NCBI GenBank assembly: GCA_964555935.1
Contig: CAZKUN010000216.1
Location: 1-15,523 of the forward strand
Origin: CAZKUN01 sp964555935
GTDB taxonomy: Bacteria; Armatimonadota; Zipacnadia; Zipacnadales; VGFC01
DNA: 15,523 nucleotides
Direction of reading: 5' to 3'
Shown here: positions 6,639-14,058 of the stretch, in pieces
Position numbering within the stretch: the first letter of the stretch is position 1
Layout: every line of letters starts with the position of its first letter
The notes under the pieces: generated by a model
The model's input: the letters and a program-made list of their open reading frames with translations, nothing else
What the model was told of the DNA's origin: nothing
Databases searched by the model: none
Position numbers and translations under genes: made by a program

Positions 6639-8255
6639 CTACGATGGGGCCCACTCGTCGGAGGCGGCCATTTGGCGGAAGCGATTCTCCTCGTGTTGCC
6701 AGAGGTCGGTGAGTTGACGGACCCTCAGTGGATGCAGATCGGCGAGGTTATTCATCTCCGCGCGGTCGGTCGATAGATCGTATAGCTCCCACGGGCCCTT
6801 GTTCCCCGCAGCCACGAGCTTGTAGTCGTCGACACGCATGCCGCGATTCCCCGAGTGGTTGAAGTAGAGACAGTCGCGGTCGATGGGGCTGTCGTCGGCT
6901 AGCGTCTGGGCGAAGCTCTTGCCCGTCAGCGGCGGCGAGGGCTTGCCCCGCCACGTGGGTGATGCGGTTGCGCCGGCGAGGTCGAGCATTGTCGGCAACA
7001 GGTCGATGAAGTGGGTGGGCGTGTTGCGCAACTCGCCGCGAGCCTTGAGGCCGGCGGGCCAGTGGACGACCCACGGCGACGAGATTCCCCCCTCATGTAT
7101 CCAGTGCTTGTGCAGGCGCAGAGGCGTGTTGGCGGCCGTGGACCATCCCGGCCCGAGGCACAGGTAGGACGCCCACGAACCCGGTGGCGCGGACCTGTCG
7201 TGCATGTCGCCGCGGATCATCTGCTCGGCACTGGCGCCGTTGTCGGAGATGAACACGATCACCGTGTTCTCGAACTCTCCCATGGCCTTGAGTTGGCGCA
7301 CGACGCGGCCGATCTCGCGGTCCATGCGATGGACCATCGCCGCGTGGATGGCCATCTTGGTCGCCTGGAACTCACGCTGCTCATCGGTGAGGTCCGTCCA
7401 CGGCACGGCGAATCCCGCCTCACCGGGACCGATCTCCTCCTGAAGCTTCTCCTCGGGCAGATTCCAGGAGGGAATCGTCTCGGATTGCAGCGGCGATAGC
7501 TCGCAGTCGACGATCCCCATCTCGCGCATGCGGTGCAACCGGGCGGCGCGCGCCCTGTCCCGGCCTTTGCGGTATCGATCCTTGTAGCGGGCGATATCCT
7601 CCTGCAGCGCGTGCAGGGGAAAGTGAGGGCTGTTGAAGGCGAGGTACTGAAAGAACGGCTGGTCGGCGTTGTCGCGGGCGTGGTCCTTGAGGCAGCGGAT
7701 TGTGTGGTTGGCGATGGCGGTGGTGGCGTAATAGCCGTCATCGGGCGAGACCTCGGGAAGGGGCTCGTCGTTCTCCCAGTGGGCTTTGGGGGAGAAGAAA
7801 CGGTTGTGGTCGCCGAGACGGTAGGAGCGATCGAAGCCGCCATCAGCGACGACTTTCGGCGCGCCCTGGATGTGCCACTTGCCGGAGTGGTAGCAACGGT
7901 AGCCCGCTTCCTTGAGGTGATGAGGCGCAAGGCGCGCCCATGCCGGCAGGCGGCCCTTGGGCGGATCCATGCGGATCTGCTGGGGATAGTAGCCGGACAG
8001 AATCGCCGAGCGCGATGGCCAGCAGCGGCCCGTCCCGTAGCCCTGCGTGAACCGCACCCCTCGGGAGGCGAGCCGATCGATGTTTGGCGTGGAGATCTCT
8101 CCGCCGTAACACCCCGCATCGGAGAAGCCCATGTCGTCGGCGAGGATGATGAGGAAGTTCGGGCGCTTGGGTCGCTCTGCGGCGAGGCCAGCGGGCAACG
8201 CGGCGGCGACGGCTCCGGAGGCGGAGAGTCTGAGGAAATCGCGTCTGGTGAACAT
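6639..8255 (-). CDS. Exported sulfatase (S1 family, FGly type)
   Basis: A protein of 538 residues that hydrolyses sulfate esters. The ATG at 8255 has AGGAGAG 8 bases upstream and opens with a twin-arginine signal (FTRRDFLRLSASG, cleavage near residue 26), so it is exported folded. Formylglycine motif: Cys78 in GRCWPSRSAIL, the C-x-P-S-R form modified by formylglycine-generating enzyme. Metal site: Asp40-Asp41 (ILADDMGFSD) and Asp338-Asn339 (FISDNG). Other conserved active-site blocks: SGKWH (Lys126, His128), SPHFP (His211) and LHKHWIHEGG (Lys383). The C-terminal block LYDLSTDRAEMNNLA is typical of the family. The substrate (glycan or small aryl sulfate) cannot be told. The gene is divergent from the DUF1549 gene with 232 bases between, and next to sugar-metabolism and glycosidase genes, which hints at a sulfated glycan. 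Confidence 0.88.
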   Translation of the reverse strand: MFTRRDFLRLSASGAVAAALPAGLAAERPKRPNFLIILADDMGFSDAGCYGGEISTPNIDRLASRGVRFTQGYGTGRCWPSRSAILSGYYPQQIRMDPPKGRLPAWARLAPHHLKEAGYRCYHSGKWHIQGAPKVVADGGFDRSYRLGDHNRFFSPKAHWENDEPLPEVSPDDGYYATTAIANHTIRCLKDHARDNADQPFFQYLAFNSPHFPLHALQEDIARYKDRYRKGRDRARAARLHRMREMGIVDCELSPLQSETIPSWNLPEEKLQEEIGPGEAGFAVPWTDLTDEQREFQATKMAIHAAMVHRMDREIGRVVRQLKAMGEFENTVIVFISDNGASAEQMIRGDMHDRSAPPGSWASYLCLGPGWSTAANTPLRLHKHWIHEGGISSPWVVHWPAGLKARGELRNTPTHFIDLLPTMLDLAGATASPTWRGKPSPPLTGKSFAQTLADDSPIDRDCLYFNHSGNRGMRVDDYKLVAAGNKGPWELYDLSTDRAEMNNLADLHPLRVRQLTDLWQHEENRFRQMAASDEWAPS

Positions 8256-8440
8256 GGAGGCGTCTCTCCTGGGTACTATGGGGTTGGAGCGTGCTTCGCC
8301 CGGGGCGGCGACAGGTCCTTGCGAGGCGGGAACAACGGAGGGCTTGTGAGACGTATCACTGAAGTACCGGAATGATGTAACCGGGCGAGCGGAGAAGACC
8401 ATATGCCCCACACGGAACGGGAAGCAGCGCTCGTATGGGG

Positions 8441-8446
8441 TATAAT
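8441..8446 (+). promoter_or_regulatory. Possible -10 box for the DUF1549-DUF1501-PPC transcription unit
   Basis: A perfect TATAAT lies 41 bases before the DUF1549/DUF1553 start codon in the divergent gap with the sulfatase gene. No clear -35 hexamer stands at 16-18 bases upstream (the bases there are CGGGAA-like), so the site may need an activator or another sigma factor, or be chance. I see no equally good candidate for the sulfatase on the other strand. Confidence 0.4.
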
Positions 8447-8487
8447 CGAATTGGTCCCGACAGCGACATGGACCGAAGGGCCAGGTT

Positions 8488-10074
8488 ATGCGGAAGGCCA
8501 GCACCAGCCACATCTGGCGACACGTAGCGGGCCTGTTGATGGCCGCGTGTCTCGGTGGCAGCGCCCTCGCGGCGGAGCGGACGATCGCGCCGTACGAGCG
8601 CGCCGACTGGGTGACGGCTGAGAACCCGATCGATACTCACGTGCTGGCCACGCTCCGCGAGCGGGGGATTGAGCCTGCGCACCCGTGCTCGGATGAGGTG
8701 TTCCTCAGGCGCGTGTACGTCGATGTCATGGGCACGTTGCCCGAGGGGCCGGCCGTGCGCGAGTTCCTCGAGAGCCGCCGCCCAGACAAGCGCCCCGCCC
8801 TGATTGACGCCCTGCTCGAGACGGAAGAGCACGCGGACTACGGCTCGCTGAAGTGGGGCGACCTTCTCCGGGTGAAGGCCGAGTTCCCAATCAACCTGTG
8901 GCCCAACGCGGTGCAGGCCTACCATCGTTGGATTCGCGACGCCGTCAAGGAGAACAAGCCATACGACGAGTTCGCCCGCGAGTTGTTGACATCCAGCGGC
9001 AGCAACTTCCGCGTGCCGCCGGTCAACTTCTACCGCGCGCTGCAGGGGCATGAACCCGCAACGATCGCCGACGCCGTCGGCCTGACGTTCATGGGGACGC
9101 GCCTGGCGAGCTGGCCGACGGAGCAGCGCGAGGGCATGGAGGCGTTCTTCTCGCGCGTCGCCTACAAGCGGACGGCCGAGTGGAAAGAGGAGATCGTCTT
9201 CCTCGATCCGGCCCAGAATGAGTCCCTGGACGCGACACTGCCGGACGGCGCCAAGGTCCACATCGAGCTTGGGGACGACCCCCGCAAGGCGTTCGCCGAC
9301 TGGCTCATCACCCCCGAGAACCCCTGGTTCGCCCGCAACATCGTGAACCGCCTGTGGGCATGGACGTTCGGTCGAGGCATCATCCACGAGCCCGACGACA
9401 TCCGCGACGACAATCCGCCCTCACAGCCGGAGCTACTGGCCTACCTGGAAGACGAGTTGGTGGGTTCCGGATACGACCTGCGGCACGTCTACCGGCTGAT
9501 CCTCAACTCGCGGACGTATCAGCAGTCGTCGATCCCCCAAAGCGATGATCCCGACACTGAGGCTCTCTTCGCCATCTACCCCGTCCGACGCATGGACGCG
9601 GAGGTGCTGATCGACGCCCTGTGCTATATTACCGGGACGACCGAGACCTACAAGAGCGAGATCCCGGAGCCGTTTACCTTCGTCCCGGTGGAGCAGCGGA
9701 CGATTGAACTCGCAGATGGCAGCATCACGAGCCAATTCCTCGAGATGTTCGGCCGGCCAAGCCGGGACACGGGTCTCGAATCGGAACGCAACAATGATCC
9801 GACGGACGCGCAGCGGCTGCACTGGCTGAACTCAAGCCACGTTCAGCGGAAGATCCAGAACAGCCAGCGGCTCCGCGGCCTCATCCGGGTGGCGAAGGGG
9901 AACCAGCGTCTCCTGATAGGGATGCTATACATCAATATATTGTCGCGGTATCCCACCCAGAACGAACAGGTTGCCGCGGAGGCGTGCTTCCCACCCACGG
10001 GCTTGCCCATGACGGCAGCGGCGGACCTGGCTTGGGCGTTGATGAATACGAAGGAGTTTCTGTATCGGCACTAG
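8488..10074 (+). CDS. Exported DUF1549/DUF1553 protein, compact form without haem motif
   Basis: A protein of 528 residues. AAGGG stands 7 bases before the ATG. A signal peptide (residues 1-29, ending SALA) is followed by a DUF1549 region (about 45-240: EVFLRRVYVDVMGTLP, KWGDLLRVK, YDEFARELLTSSG) and a DUF1553 region (about 262-520: RNIVNRLWAWTFGRGI, LLAYLEDELVGSGYDLRHVYRLILNSRTYQ, PVRRMDAEVLIDAL, ending NTKEFLYRH). Many relatives are longer, carry an N-terminal cytochrome c domain, and have a C-x-x-C-H-type segment in DUF1549. Here the matching place reads TFMGTRLASWPTEQREGM and no CxxCH is present, so haem binding is unlikely. The gene is followed by DUF1501 and PPC-domain genes, an arrangement common in Planctomycetes-type genomes. 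The molecular role is unknown. Confidence 0.85.
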   Translation: MRKASTSHIWRHVAGLLMAACLGGSALAAERTIAPYERADWVTAENPIDTHVLATLRERGIEPAHPCSDEVFLRRVYVDVMGTLPEGPAVREFLESRRPDKRPALIDALLETEEHADYGSLKWGDLLRVKAEFPINLWPNAVQAYHRWIRDAVKENKPYDEFARELLTSSGSNFRVPPVNFYRALQGHEPATIADAVGLTFMGTRLASWPTEQREGMEAFFSRVAYKRTAEWKEEIVFLDPAQNESLDATLPDGAKVHIELGDDPRKAFADWLITPENPWFARNIVNRLWAWTFGRGIIHEPDDIRDDNPPSQPELLAYLEDELVGSGYDLRHVYRLILNSRTYQQSSIPQSDDPDTEALFAIYPVRRMDAEVLIDALCYITGTTETYKSEIPEPFTFVPVEQRTIELADGSITSQFLEMFGRPSRDTGLESERNNDPTDAQRLHWLNSSHVQRKIQNSQRLRGLIRVAKGNQRLLIGMLYINILSRYPTQNEQVAAEACFPPTGLPMTAAADLAWALMNTKEFLYRH

Positions 10075-10083
10075 GCGAACGAC

Positions 10084-10107
10084 CGCAGGCAAGATTGCCT
10101 GCGCCAC
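10084..10107 (+). repeat. Intergenic hairpin, CGCAGGCAA/TTGCCTGCG stem with CCAC tail
   Basis: A perfect 9-base-pair stem (10084-10092 and 10095-10103) with loop GA and tail CCAC. It is the first of three tandem hairpins in the 119 bases between the DUF1549/DUF1553 and DUF1501 genes. Confidence 0.6.
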
Positions 10108-10118
10108 GGGATGGCAGT

Positions 10119-10140
10119 GCGAGCTGGAAGCTCGCGGTCC
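10119..10140 (+). repeat. Intergenic hairpin, GCGAGCT/AGCTCGC stem with GGTCC tail
   Basis: A perfect 7-base-pair stem (10119-10125 and 10129-10135) with loop GGA and tail GGTCC (10136-10140). The loop matches the unit at 5400-5424 and the tail matches the unit at 5364-5386, so loop and tail types mix between copies. It is the second of three tandem hairpins before DUF1501. Confidence 0.6.
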
Positions 10141-10148
10141 GAGACGGC

Positions 10149-10171
10149 GTCGGGGTTGAAACCCCTCCTAC
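10149..10171 (+). repeat. Intergenic hairpin, GGGGTT/AACCCC stem with TCCTAC tail
   Basis: Stem GGGGTT (10152-10157) and AACCCC (10160-10165), loop GA, preceded by GTC and followed by TCCTAC. All 23 bases are identical to the right arm at 14036-14058, and to the complement of the left arm at 13984-14006. It ends 8 bases before the DUF1501 ribosome-binding sequence. Confidence 0.7.
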
Positions 10172-10193
10172 AATAGCTGGAAGGGACTCGACG

Positions 10194-11528
10194 ATGAGCG
10201 AGAGACCAGGTGGGATCAGTCGACGCGAGGCACTGAAGCGAGGGATGCTCGGAGCGACGGGGCTGGCGCTCGCCGGGCCGCTGGGCGCGCTTACGCGGCG
10301 GGCGGAGGCGCAGGCTCCGATGGCGAAGGCGAAGTCGGTGATCCAGATCTGGATGTGGGGCGGCCCCCCGCACACGGATACCTTCGACCCGAAGCCAGAC
10401 GCGGGCTACGACTACTGCGGCCCGCTGGCGAAGGCCATCCCCACCAATGTGGATGGGATACAGCTTGGCGAGTCGCTTCCACTGCTCGCGCAGCAAACGG
10501 ACAAGTTCTCAGTCATCCGCAGCATGACCCATGGCGTGAATGGCCACGAGACGGCGTCTTACATCACGCAGACCGGGCGGGAACCCAGTAGGCTCGTATA
10601 CCCGTGCGCGGGGTCGGTCGTCTCGCTATTCAAGGGCTACGACCACGGATATGAGGGTCTGATCCCGCCGTACATCGTTCTGACCCAACCTCAGGGGCGG
10701 TTCTCAGAGGCGGGGTTCTTGGGGCAGCGCTACAAGCCGTTTGCCACGGGTGGCAATCCGGCTCAGCAGCGCTTCGTGGTCGAGGGCGTGATCGCTCCGG
10801 GGATCACCGATGAGCGCCAGGCGGATCGACGGGAGCTGCTTCACTCGATCGATTCACTCGGGCGGGCGATGCCTGACAGTGCCCGCTTTGCCAAGCTGAA
10901 CGAGACTGAGGACAAGGCGTACGACATGATCCTCGGTGACGCGAGGAAGCTGTTTGACCTCGATGAGGAAGAGAAAGAGACGCGCGATAAATACGGCCGC
11001 AACACCTTCGGCCAGTCGTGCCTGATGGCGCGACGATTGGTCGAGGCCGGCATGCCGTACATCACCATCAACTACAGAGGGTGGGACACGCACAAACAGC
11101 ACTTCGAGACCATGCGCCGGAAGCTGCCGGAGATGGACCGAGGCATGGCATCGCTGCTGGAGGACTTGAGCCAACGCGGGTTGCTCGACAGCACGATCGT
11201 GTGGTGGGGCGGCGAGTTCGGGCGGACGCCGAAGGTCCAGTGGGACCCACCGTGGAACGGCGGCCGATCTCACTTCGGCGCGTGCTTCTCATCGGTCGTG
11301 GCCGGTGGAGGCTTCAAGGGTGGCCACGTCGTCGGCGCATCCGACGCGAAGGGCGAGACGGTCGACGACCGTCCCGTCTACCCCCACGATCTGCTCGGCA
11401 CCATGTACTCGTTGCTTGGGATTGACCCCGAGGGCCCGCTGCCGAATCCGAGGGGGTTGGATGTGAAGGTACTGCCGACCGAATCAGATGAGGTGAAGTC
11501 GGGCGGTCGTCTCACGGAGATAACTTAG
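10194..11528 (+). CDS. DUF1501 protein with twin-arginine signal
   Basis: A protein of 444 residues. The ATG at 10194 has AAGGGA about 7 bases upstream and opens a twin-arginine signal (ISRREALKRGMLGATGLALAG, cleavage near residue 40). The frame is open further upstream, but that stretch overlaps the previous gene and three hairpins. DUF1501 blocks: QIWMWGGPPHTDTFDPKP (about 51-68), SMTHGVNGHETASYITQTG (110-128), INYRGWDTHKQHF (292-304), IVWWGGEFGRTP (335-346), and then NGGRSHFG, GGGFKGGHVVGASDAKG and YPHDLLGTMYSLLGI. The His- and Asp-rich blocks recall the alkaline-phosphatase/sulfatase fold, but no activity is established that I know of. It is translated between DUF1549/DUF1553 and the PPC-domain gene, which starts 16 bases after its stop. 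Confidence 0.88.
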   Translation: MSERPGGISRREALKRGMLGATGLALAGPLGALTRRAEAQAPMAKAKSVIQIWMWGGPPHTDTFDPKPDAGYDYCGPLAKAIPTNVDGIQLGESLPLLAQQTDKFSVIRSMTHGVNGHETASYITQTGREPSRLVYPCAGSVVSLFKGYDHGYEGLIPPYIVLTQPQGRFSEAGFLGQRYKPFATGGNPAQQRFVVEGVIAPGITDERQADRRELLHSIDSLGRAMPDSARFAKLNETEDKAYDMILGDARKLFDLDEEEKETRDKYGRNTFGQSCLMARRLVEAGMPYITINYRGWDTHKQHFETMRRKLPEMDRGMASLLEDLSQRGLLDSTIVWWGGEFGRTPKVQWDPPWNGGRSHFGACFSSVVAGGGFKGGHVVGASDAKGETVDDRPVYPHDLLGTMYSLLGIDPEGPLPNPRGLDVKVLPTESDEVKSGGRLTEIT

Positions 11529-11544
11529 GCCGGAGCACGTTACC

Positions 11545-13842
11545 ATGGCACGATGCAATTTCGCGCTTATCGTGGCAACGACCCTCGGCGCGGCCGGCGC
11601 TTGGGGCCAGCCCAACGTGGCCGATCCGCACCTCGGGTACCTGTACCCCGCGGGTGGCCAACAAGGCGCGACGTTCCAGATAAAGGCCGGCGGCCAGTGG
11701 CTCCAGGGCGTCAACGAGATCCACATATCCGGCGAGGGCGTTGAGGGGACCGTCACCCAGTACATCCGCGCGCTGACCCGACAGGAGATCCGCCGGATCG
11801 GGCAGCACATCCGCAAGTTCGAGCGGGAGATCCGCGATGAGCAGGCCAGAGCCGCGGGCAAGCCCGAATCCGCTGCGGCGCGCCCGGAACTCCAGCCTCT
11901 CCCCGAGCACGCGGTCGTCGAGGGCATCGAAGAGATGAACCTGCTGGAGTTGGCCGCGCTGCGGGCCGAGTTGTTCGACCCGAAGAAGCAACCCAACGCG
12001 CAGATTGCCGCGACCACGCTCATCGACGTAACGATCGCTCCGGACGCCGCGACAGGCGACCGGGAAATGCGGCTTGGAACGCCGAACGGGCTGACGAACC
12101 CCATGGTCTTTCAGGTCGGCGTTCTGCCGGAAGTGTCGGAGTATGAGCCGGAGAAGATCGGTCCCGCCGCCGCGCCTCAAGTGGCCCCGCCGCTGGATCT
12201 GCCGGTGCTGATTAACGGACAGATCGAGCCGGGCGACATGGACCGCTTCCGCTTCACGGCGGTGCAAGGGCAACGGCTGGTCATCGAGACGCGCGCGCGA
12301 CACCTGGTGCCTTACCTGGCGGACGCCGTCCCAGGGTGGTTCCAGGCGACGCTGGCGCTGTACGATTCGGCAGGCAAGGAACTCGCCTTCGCGGACGATT
12401 ATCGCTTCAGCCCGGACCCGGTATTGCTCTACGAAGTGCCGACGACTGGGGAGTATGCCGTGGAGATCCGCGACTCCATCTACCGTGGGCGCGAGGACTT
12501 CGTCTATCGCATCGGCATCGGCGAGCTGCCGTTCATCACGCAGATGTTCCCGCTCGGGGGCGTGGCGGGAAGCGAGGTTGTCGCCGAGATCGATGGCTGG
12601 AACCTCCCCACGAAGCAACTCACGCTCAACACAGAACCCGGCGGAACAGAGATCCGCCACACGGCCTTGCGCCAAGGTGGATCGCTTTCCAACCCCGTAG
12701 CGTATGCCGTGGGCGACCGCCCGGAATCGACCGAGACCGAGCCGAACAACACGGCGGACGAGGCGCAGTTGGTCCATCTGCCCGTGACGATCAACGGCCG
12801 GATCGCCGAGGCGGGCGACGTCGACGTGTTCAAGTTCACGGGCTTGGCCGGCCAGGGGATTACGGCCGAGGTCCATGGACGCAGGCTGATGTCGCCGATC
12901 GATTCGCTGCTTCGACTGACCGACGCGTCGGGCACGGTGCTCGAGTGGAGCGACGATTACGAAGACAAGGGAATGGGTCTCTGCACGCACCACGCCGATT
13001 CATTCGTGAGCGCCAAGCTGGCCGAGGACGGCATGTACTACGTGCGGATGCGCGATTCTCAGAATCACGGGGGCGATGCTTACGCGTATCGCCTGAGCAT
13101 CACGCCGCCCCAACCCGACTTCGCGCTGCGCATCAATCCGTCCAGCGTTTCGCTCCGGGCGGGAGGGTCCGCACCGCTATCAGTCCACGCGCTGCGCAAG
13201 AACGGCTTCGAGGGCGCGATCGAAGTGGCGCTCAAGAACGCTCCCGTCGGCTTCGAACTCTCCGGCGCTCGCATCCCGGAGGGGCTCGACAGCATCAACA
13301 TCACGCTGCGGGCTCCCCGAGCCTGGCTGAAGGATCCGTACGTGCTTGAGATGGAGGGGCGCGCCGTGATCGATGGGGAGACCGTCACCCGACCGGCCGT
13401 GCCTTCGGAAGATATGATGCAGGCTTTCCTCTACCGACACCTCGCGCCCTCGCAGACGTTCATGGCGCAGGTCAAGCGCTCGCCCCCATTCATGCCCAGC
13501 CTCGAATTGGCATCCACCGACCCGCTCCGCATCCCATCCGGCGGGGGCATTCAGATGCAGGTCAATGCGCCCGACGTCCCCGCGCTTCAGGCCGTCCAGC
13601 TTGAACTCAGCGACGCGCCTGATGGGCTGACGATCGAGGGCGTCAAGGTCGTGCCGGGCGGCGTGGCCTTCACCGTGAAGGCGGGCGCGGATGTGCTGGA
13701 TATCGGGTACGTGGACAACCTGATCGTCAAGGGAACCATCCAGGTGGATCAGATGAACCGGGAGGGCAAGCCGACTGGGCGCAAGAGGCGCGTGCCGCTT
13801 GGCTTCCTGCCGGCGATCCCGTTTGAGGTCGTGCAAGGGTAG
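11545..13842 (+). CDS. Exported protein with two PPC (pre-peptidase C-terminal) domains
   Basis: A protein of 765 residues. The ATG at 11545 has GGAG 9 bases upstream and follows the DUF1501 stop by 16 bases, so the two are surely co-transcribed. A signal peptide occupies residues 1-21. An N-terminal Ig/IPT-like part (YLYPAGGQQGATFQI, about 30-70) leads into a charged helical insert (about 75-145, likely coiled coil) and an IPT return (150-195). PPC domain 1 spans about 218-326 (NGQIEPGDMDRFRFTAVQG, then GEYAVEIRD). A second IPT-like part lies at 327-390, and PPC domain 2 at about 394-520 (TETEPNNTADEA, GDVDVFKFTGLAGQ, MYYVRMRD). The remainder (525-765) is beta-rich, with further Ig-like segments. 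I see no catalytic domain. The role is likely binding or scaffolding outside the cytoplasm for the DUF1501/DUF1549 system. Confidence 0.82.
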   Translation: MARCNFALIVATTLGAAGAWGQPNVADPHLGYLYPAGGQQGATFQIKAGGQWLQGVNEIHISGEGVEGTVTQYIRALTRQEIRRIGQHIRKFEREIRDEQARAAGKPESAAARPELQPLPEHAVVEGIEEMNLLELAALRAELFDPKKQPNAQIAATTLIDVTIAPDAATGDREMRLGTPNGLTNPMVFQVGVLPEVSEYEPEKIGPAAAPQVAPPLDLPVLINGQIEPGDMDRFRFTAVQGQRLVIETRARHLVPYLADAVPGWFQATLALYDSAGKELAFADDYRFSPDPVLLYEVPTTGEYAVEIRDSIYRGREDFVYRIGIGELPFITQMFPLGGVAGSEVVAEIDGWNLPTKQLTLNTEPGGTEIRHTALRQGGSLSNPVAYAVGDRPESTETEPNNTADEAQLVHLPVTINGRIAEAGDVDVFKFTGLAGQGITAEVHGRRLMSPIDSLLRLTDASGTVLEWSDDYEDKGMGLCTHHADSFVSAKLAEDGMYYVRMRDSQNHGGDAYAYRLSITPPQPDFALRINPSSVSLRAGGSAPLSVHALRKNGFEGAIEVALKNAPVGFELSGARIPEGLDSINITLRAPRAWLKDPYVLEMEGRAVIDGETVTRPAVPSEDMMQAFLYRHLAPSQTFMAQVKRSPPFMPSLELASTDPLRIPSGGGIQMQVNAPDVPALQAVQLELSDAPDGLTIEGVKVVPGGVAFTVKAGADVLDIGYVDNLIVKGTIQVDQMNREGKPTGRKRRVPLGFLPAIPFEVVQG

Positions 13843-13875
13843 AGGCGACGGCTGGTCCATGGCTCGCCCACGGCT

Positions 13876-13895
13876 CGCGGCCACCGCCGCGGGCC
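13876..13895 (+). repeat. Intergenic hairpin, CGCGGC/GCCGCG stem with GGCC tail
   Basis: A 6-base-pair stem (13876-13881 and 13886-13891) with loop CACC, followed by GGCC, which is close to the GGTCC tail of other units. In such GC-rich DNA a 6-base stem can arise by chance, so membership of the family is tentative. Confidence 0.35.
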
Positions 13896-13922
13896 GCTTG
13901 TGGTTTACGCCGAGGGATAGGA

Positions 13923-13942
13923 CTGGCCTTGAGGCCAGCATC
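13923..13942 (+). repeat. Intergenic hairpin, CTGGCCT/AGGCCAG stem
   Basis: A perfect 7-base-pair stem (13923-13929 and 13932-13938) with loop TG and tail CATC (13939-13942). The layout is the same as in the other units, and the tail is a variant of TATC at 6631-6634. Confidence 0.5.
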
Positions 13943-13983
13943 GAAGTCTCAGAGCTGGTGGAGCCGCAGGAGTCGTGTCTCGT

Positions 13984-14058
13984 GTAGGAGGGGTTTCAAC
14001 CCCGACAGGCCGCACGCGTCGATGGCGGCAACAGCGTCGGGGTTGAAACCCCTCCTAC
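13984..14058. repeat. REPIN-like inverted pair of 23-base units
   Basis: The left arm (13984-14006) is the exact reverse complement of the right arm (14036-14058), with 29 bases between. Each arm is itself a small hairpin (GGGGTT/AACCCC), and the outer ends are GTAGGA and TCCTAC. The spacer contains a further short pairing (GCCGC with GCGGC). The word GGCAACAGC flanks the right arm on both sides (14027-14035 and 14063-14071) as a direct repeat. Two inverted palindromic units with a short spacer is the architecture of REPINs, which are moved by RAYT transposases; none is present in this window. Confidence 0.75.

Noticed and set aside
5797..6654. Open frame of 285 codons on the minus strand, opposite the GatD-like gene
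   Set aside because: Antisense to a gene with complete zinc and Rossmann motifs; the translation is Arg/His-rich with no domain.
7533..8375. Open frame of 280 codons on the plus strand, opposite the sulfatase
   Set aside because: It runs antisense to conserved sulfatase motifs, has low-complexity Arg/Gly/Val composition, and no supporting start site.
8256..8513. Upstream extension of the sulfatase to 8513
   Set aside because: It would place 86 residues before the twin-arginine signal and overlap the start of the divergent DUF1549/DUF1553 gene. The ATG at 8255 has AGGAGAG upstream.
9984..10193. Upstream extension of the DUF1501 gene to 9984
   Set aside because: It overlaps the end of the previous gene and three hairpins; the twin-arginine signal begins at 10194 with a proper ribosome site.
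11512..12993. Long open frame of 493 codons on the minus strand, opposite the PPC-domain gene
   Set aside because: The plus-strand protein has a signal peptide, two PPC domains and a ribosome site. The minus frame translates to an Arg/His/Leu-rich sequence with no recognisable domain, as expected for the complement of GC-rich coding DNA.
13984..14058. CRISPR-like repeat pair
   Set aside because: Only two arms exist, they are inverted and not direct, there is no regular spacer series, and no cas gene is present.
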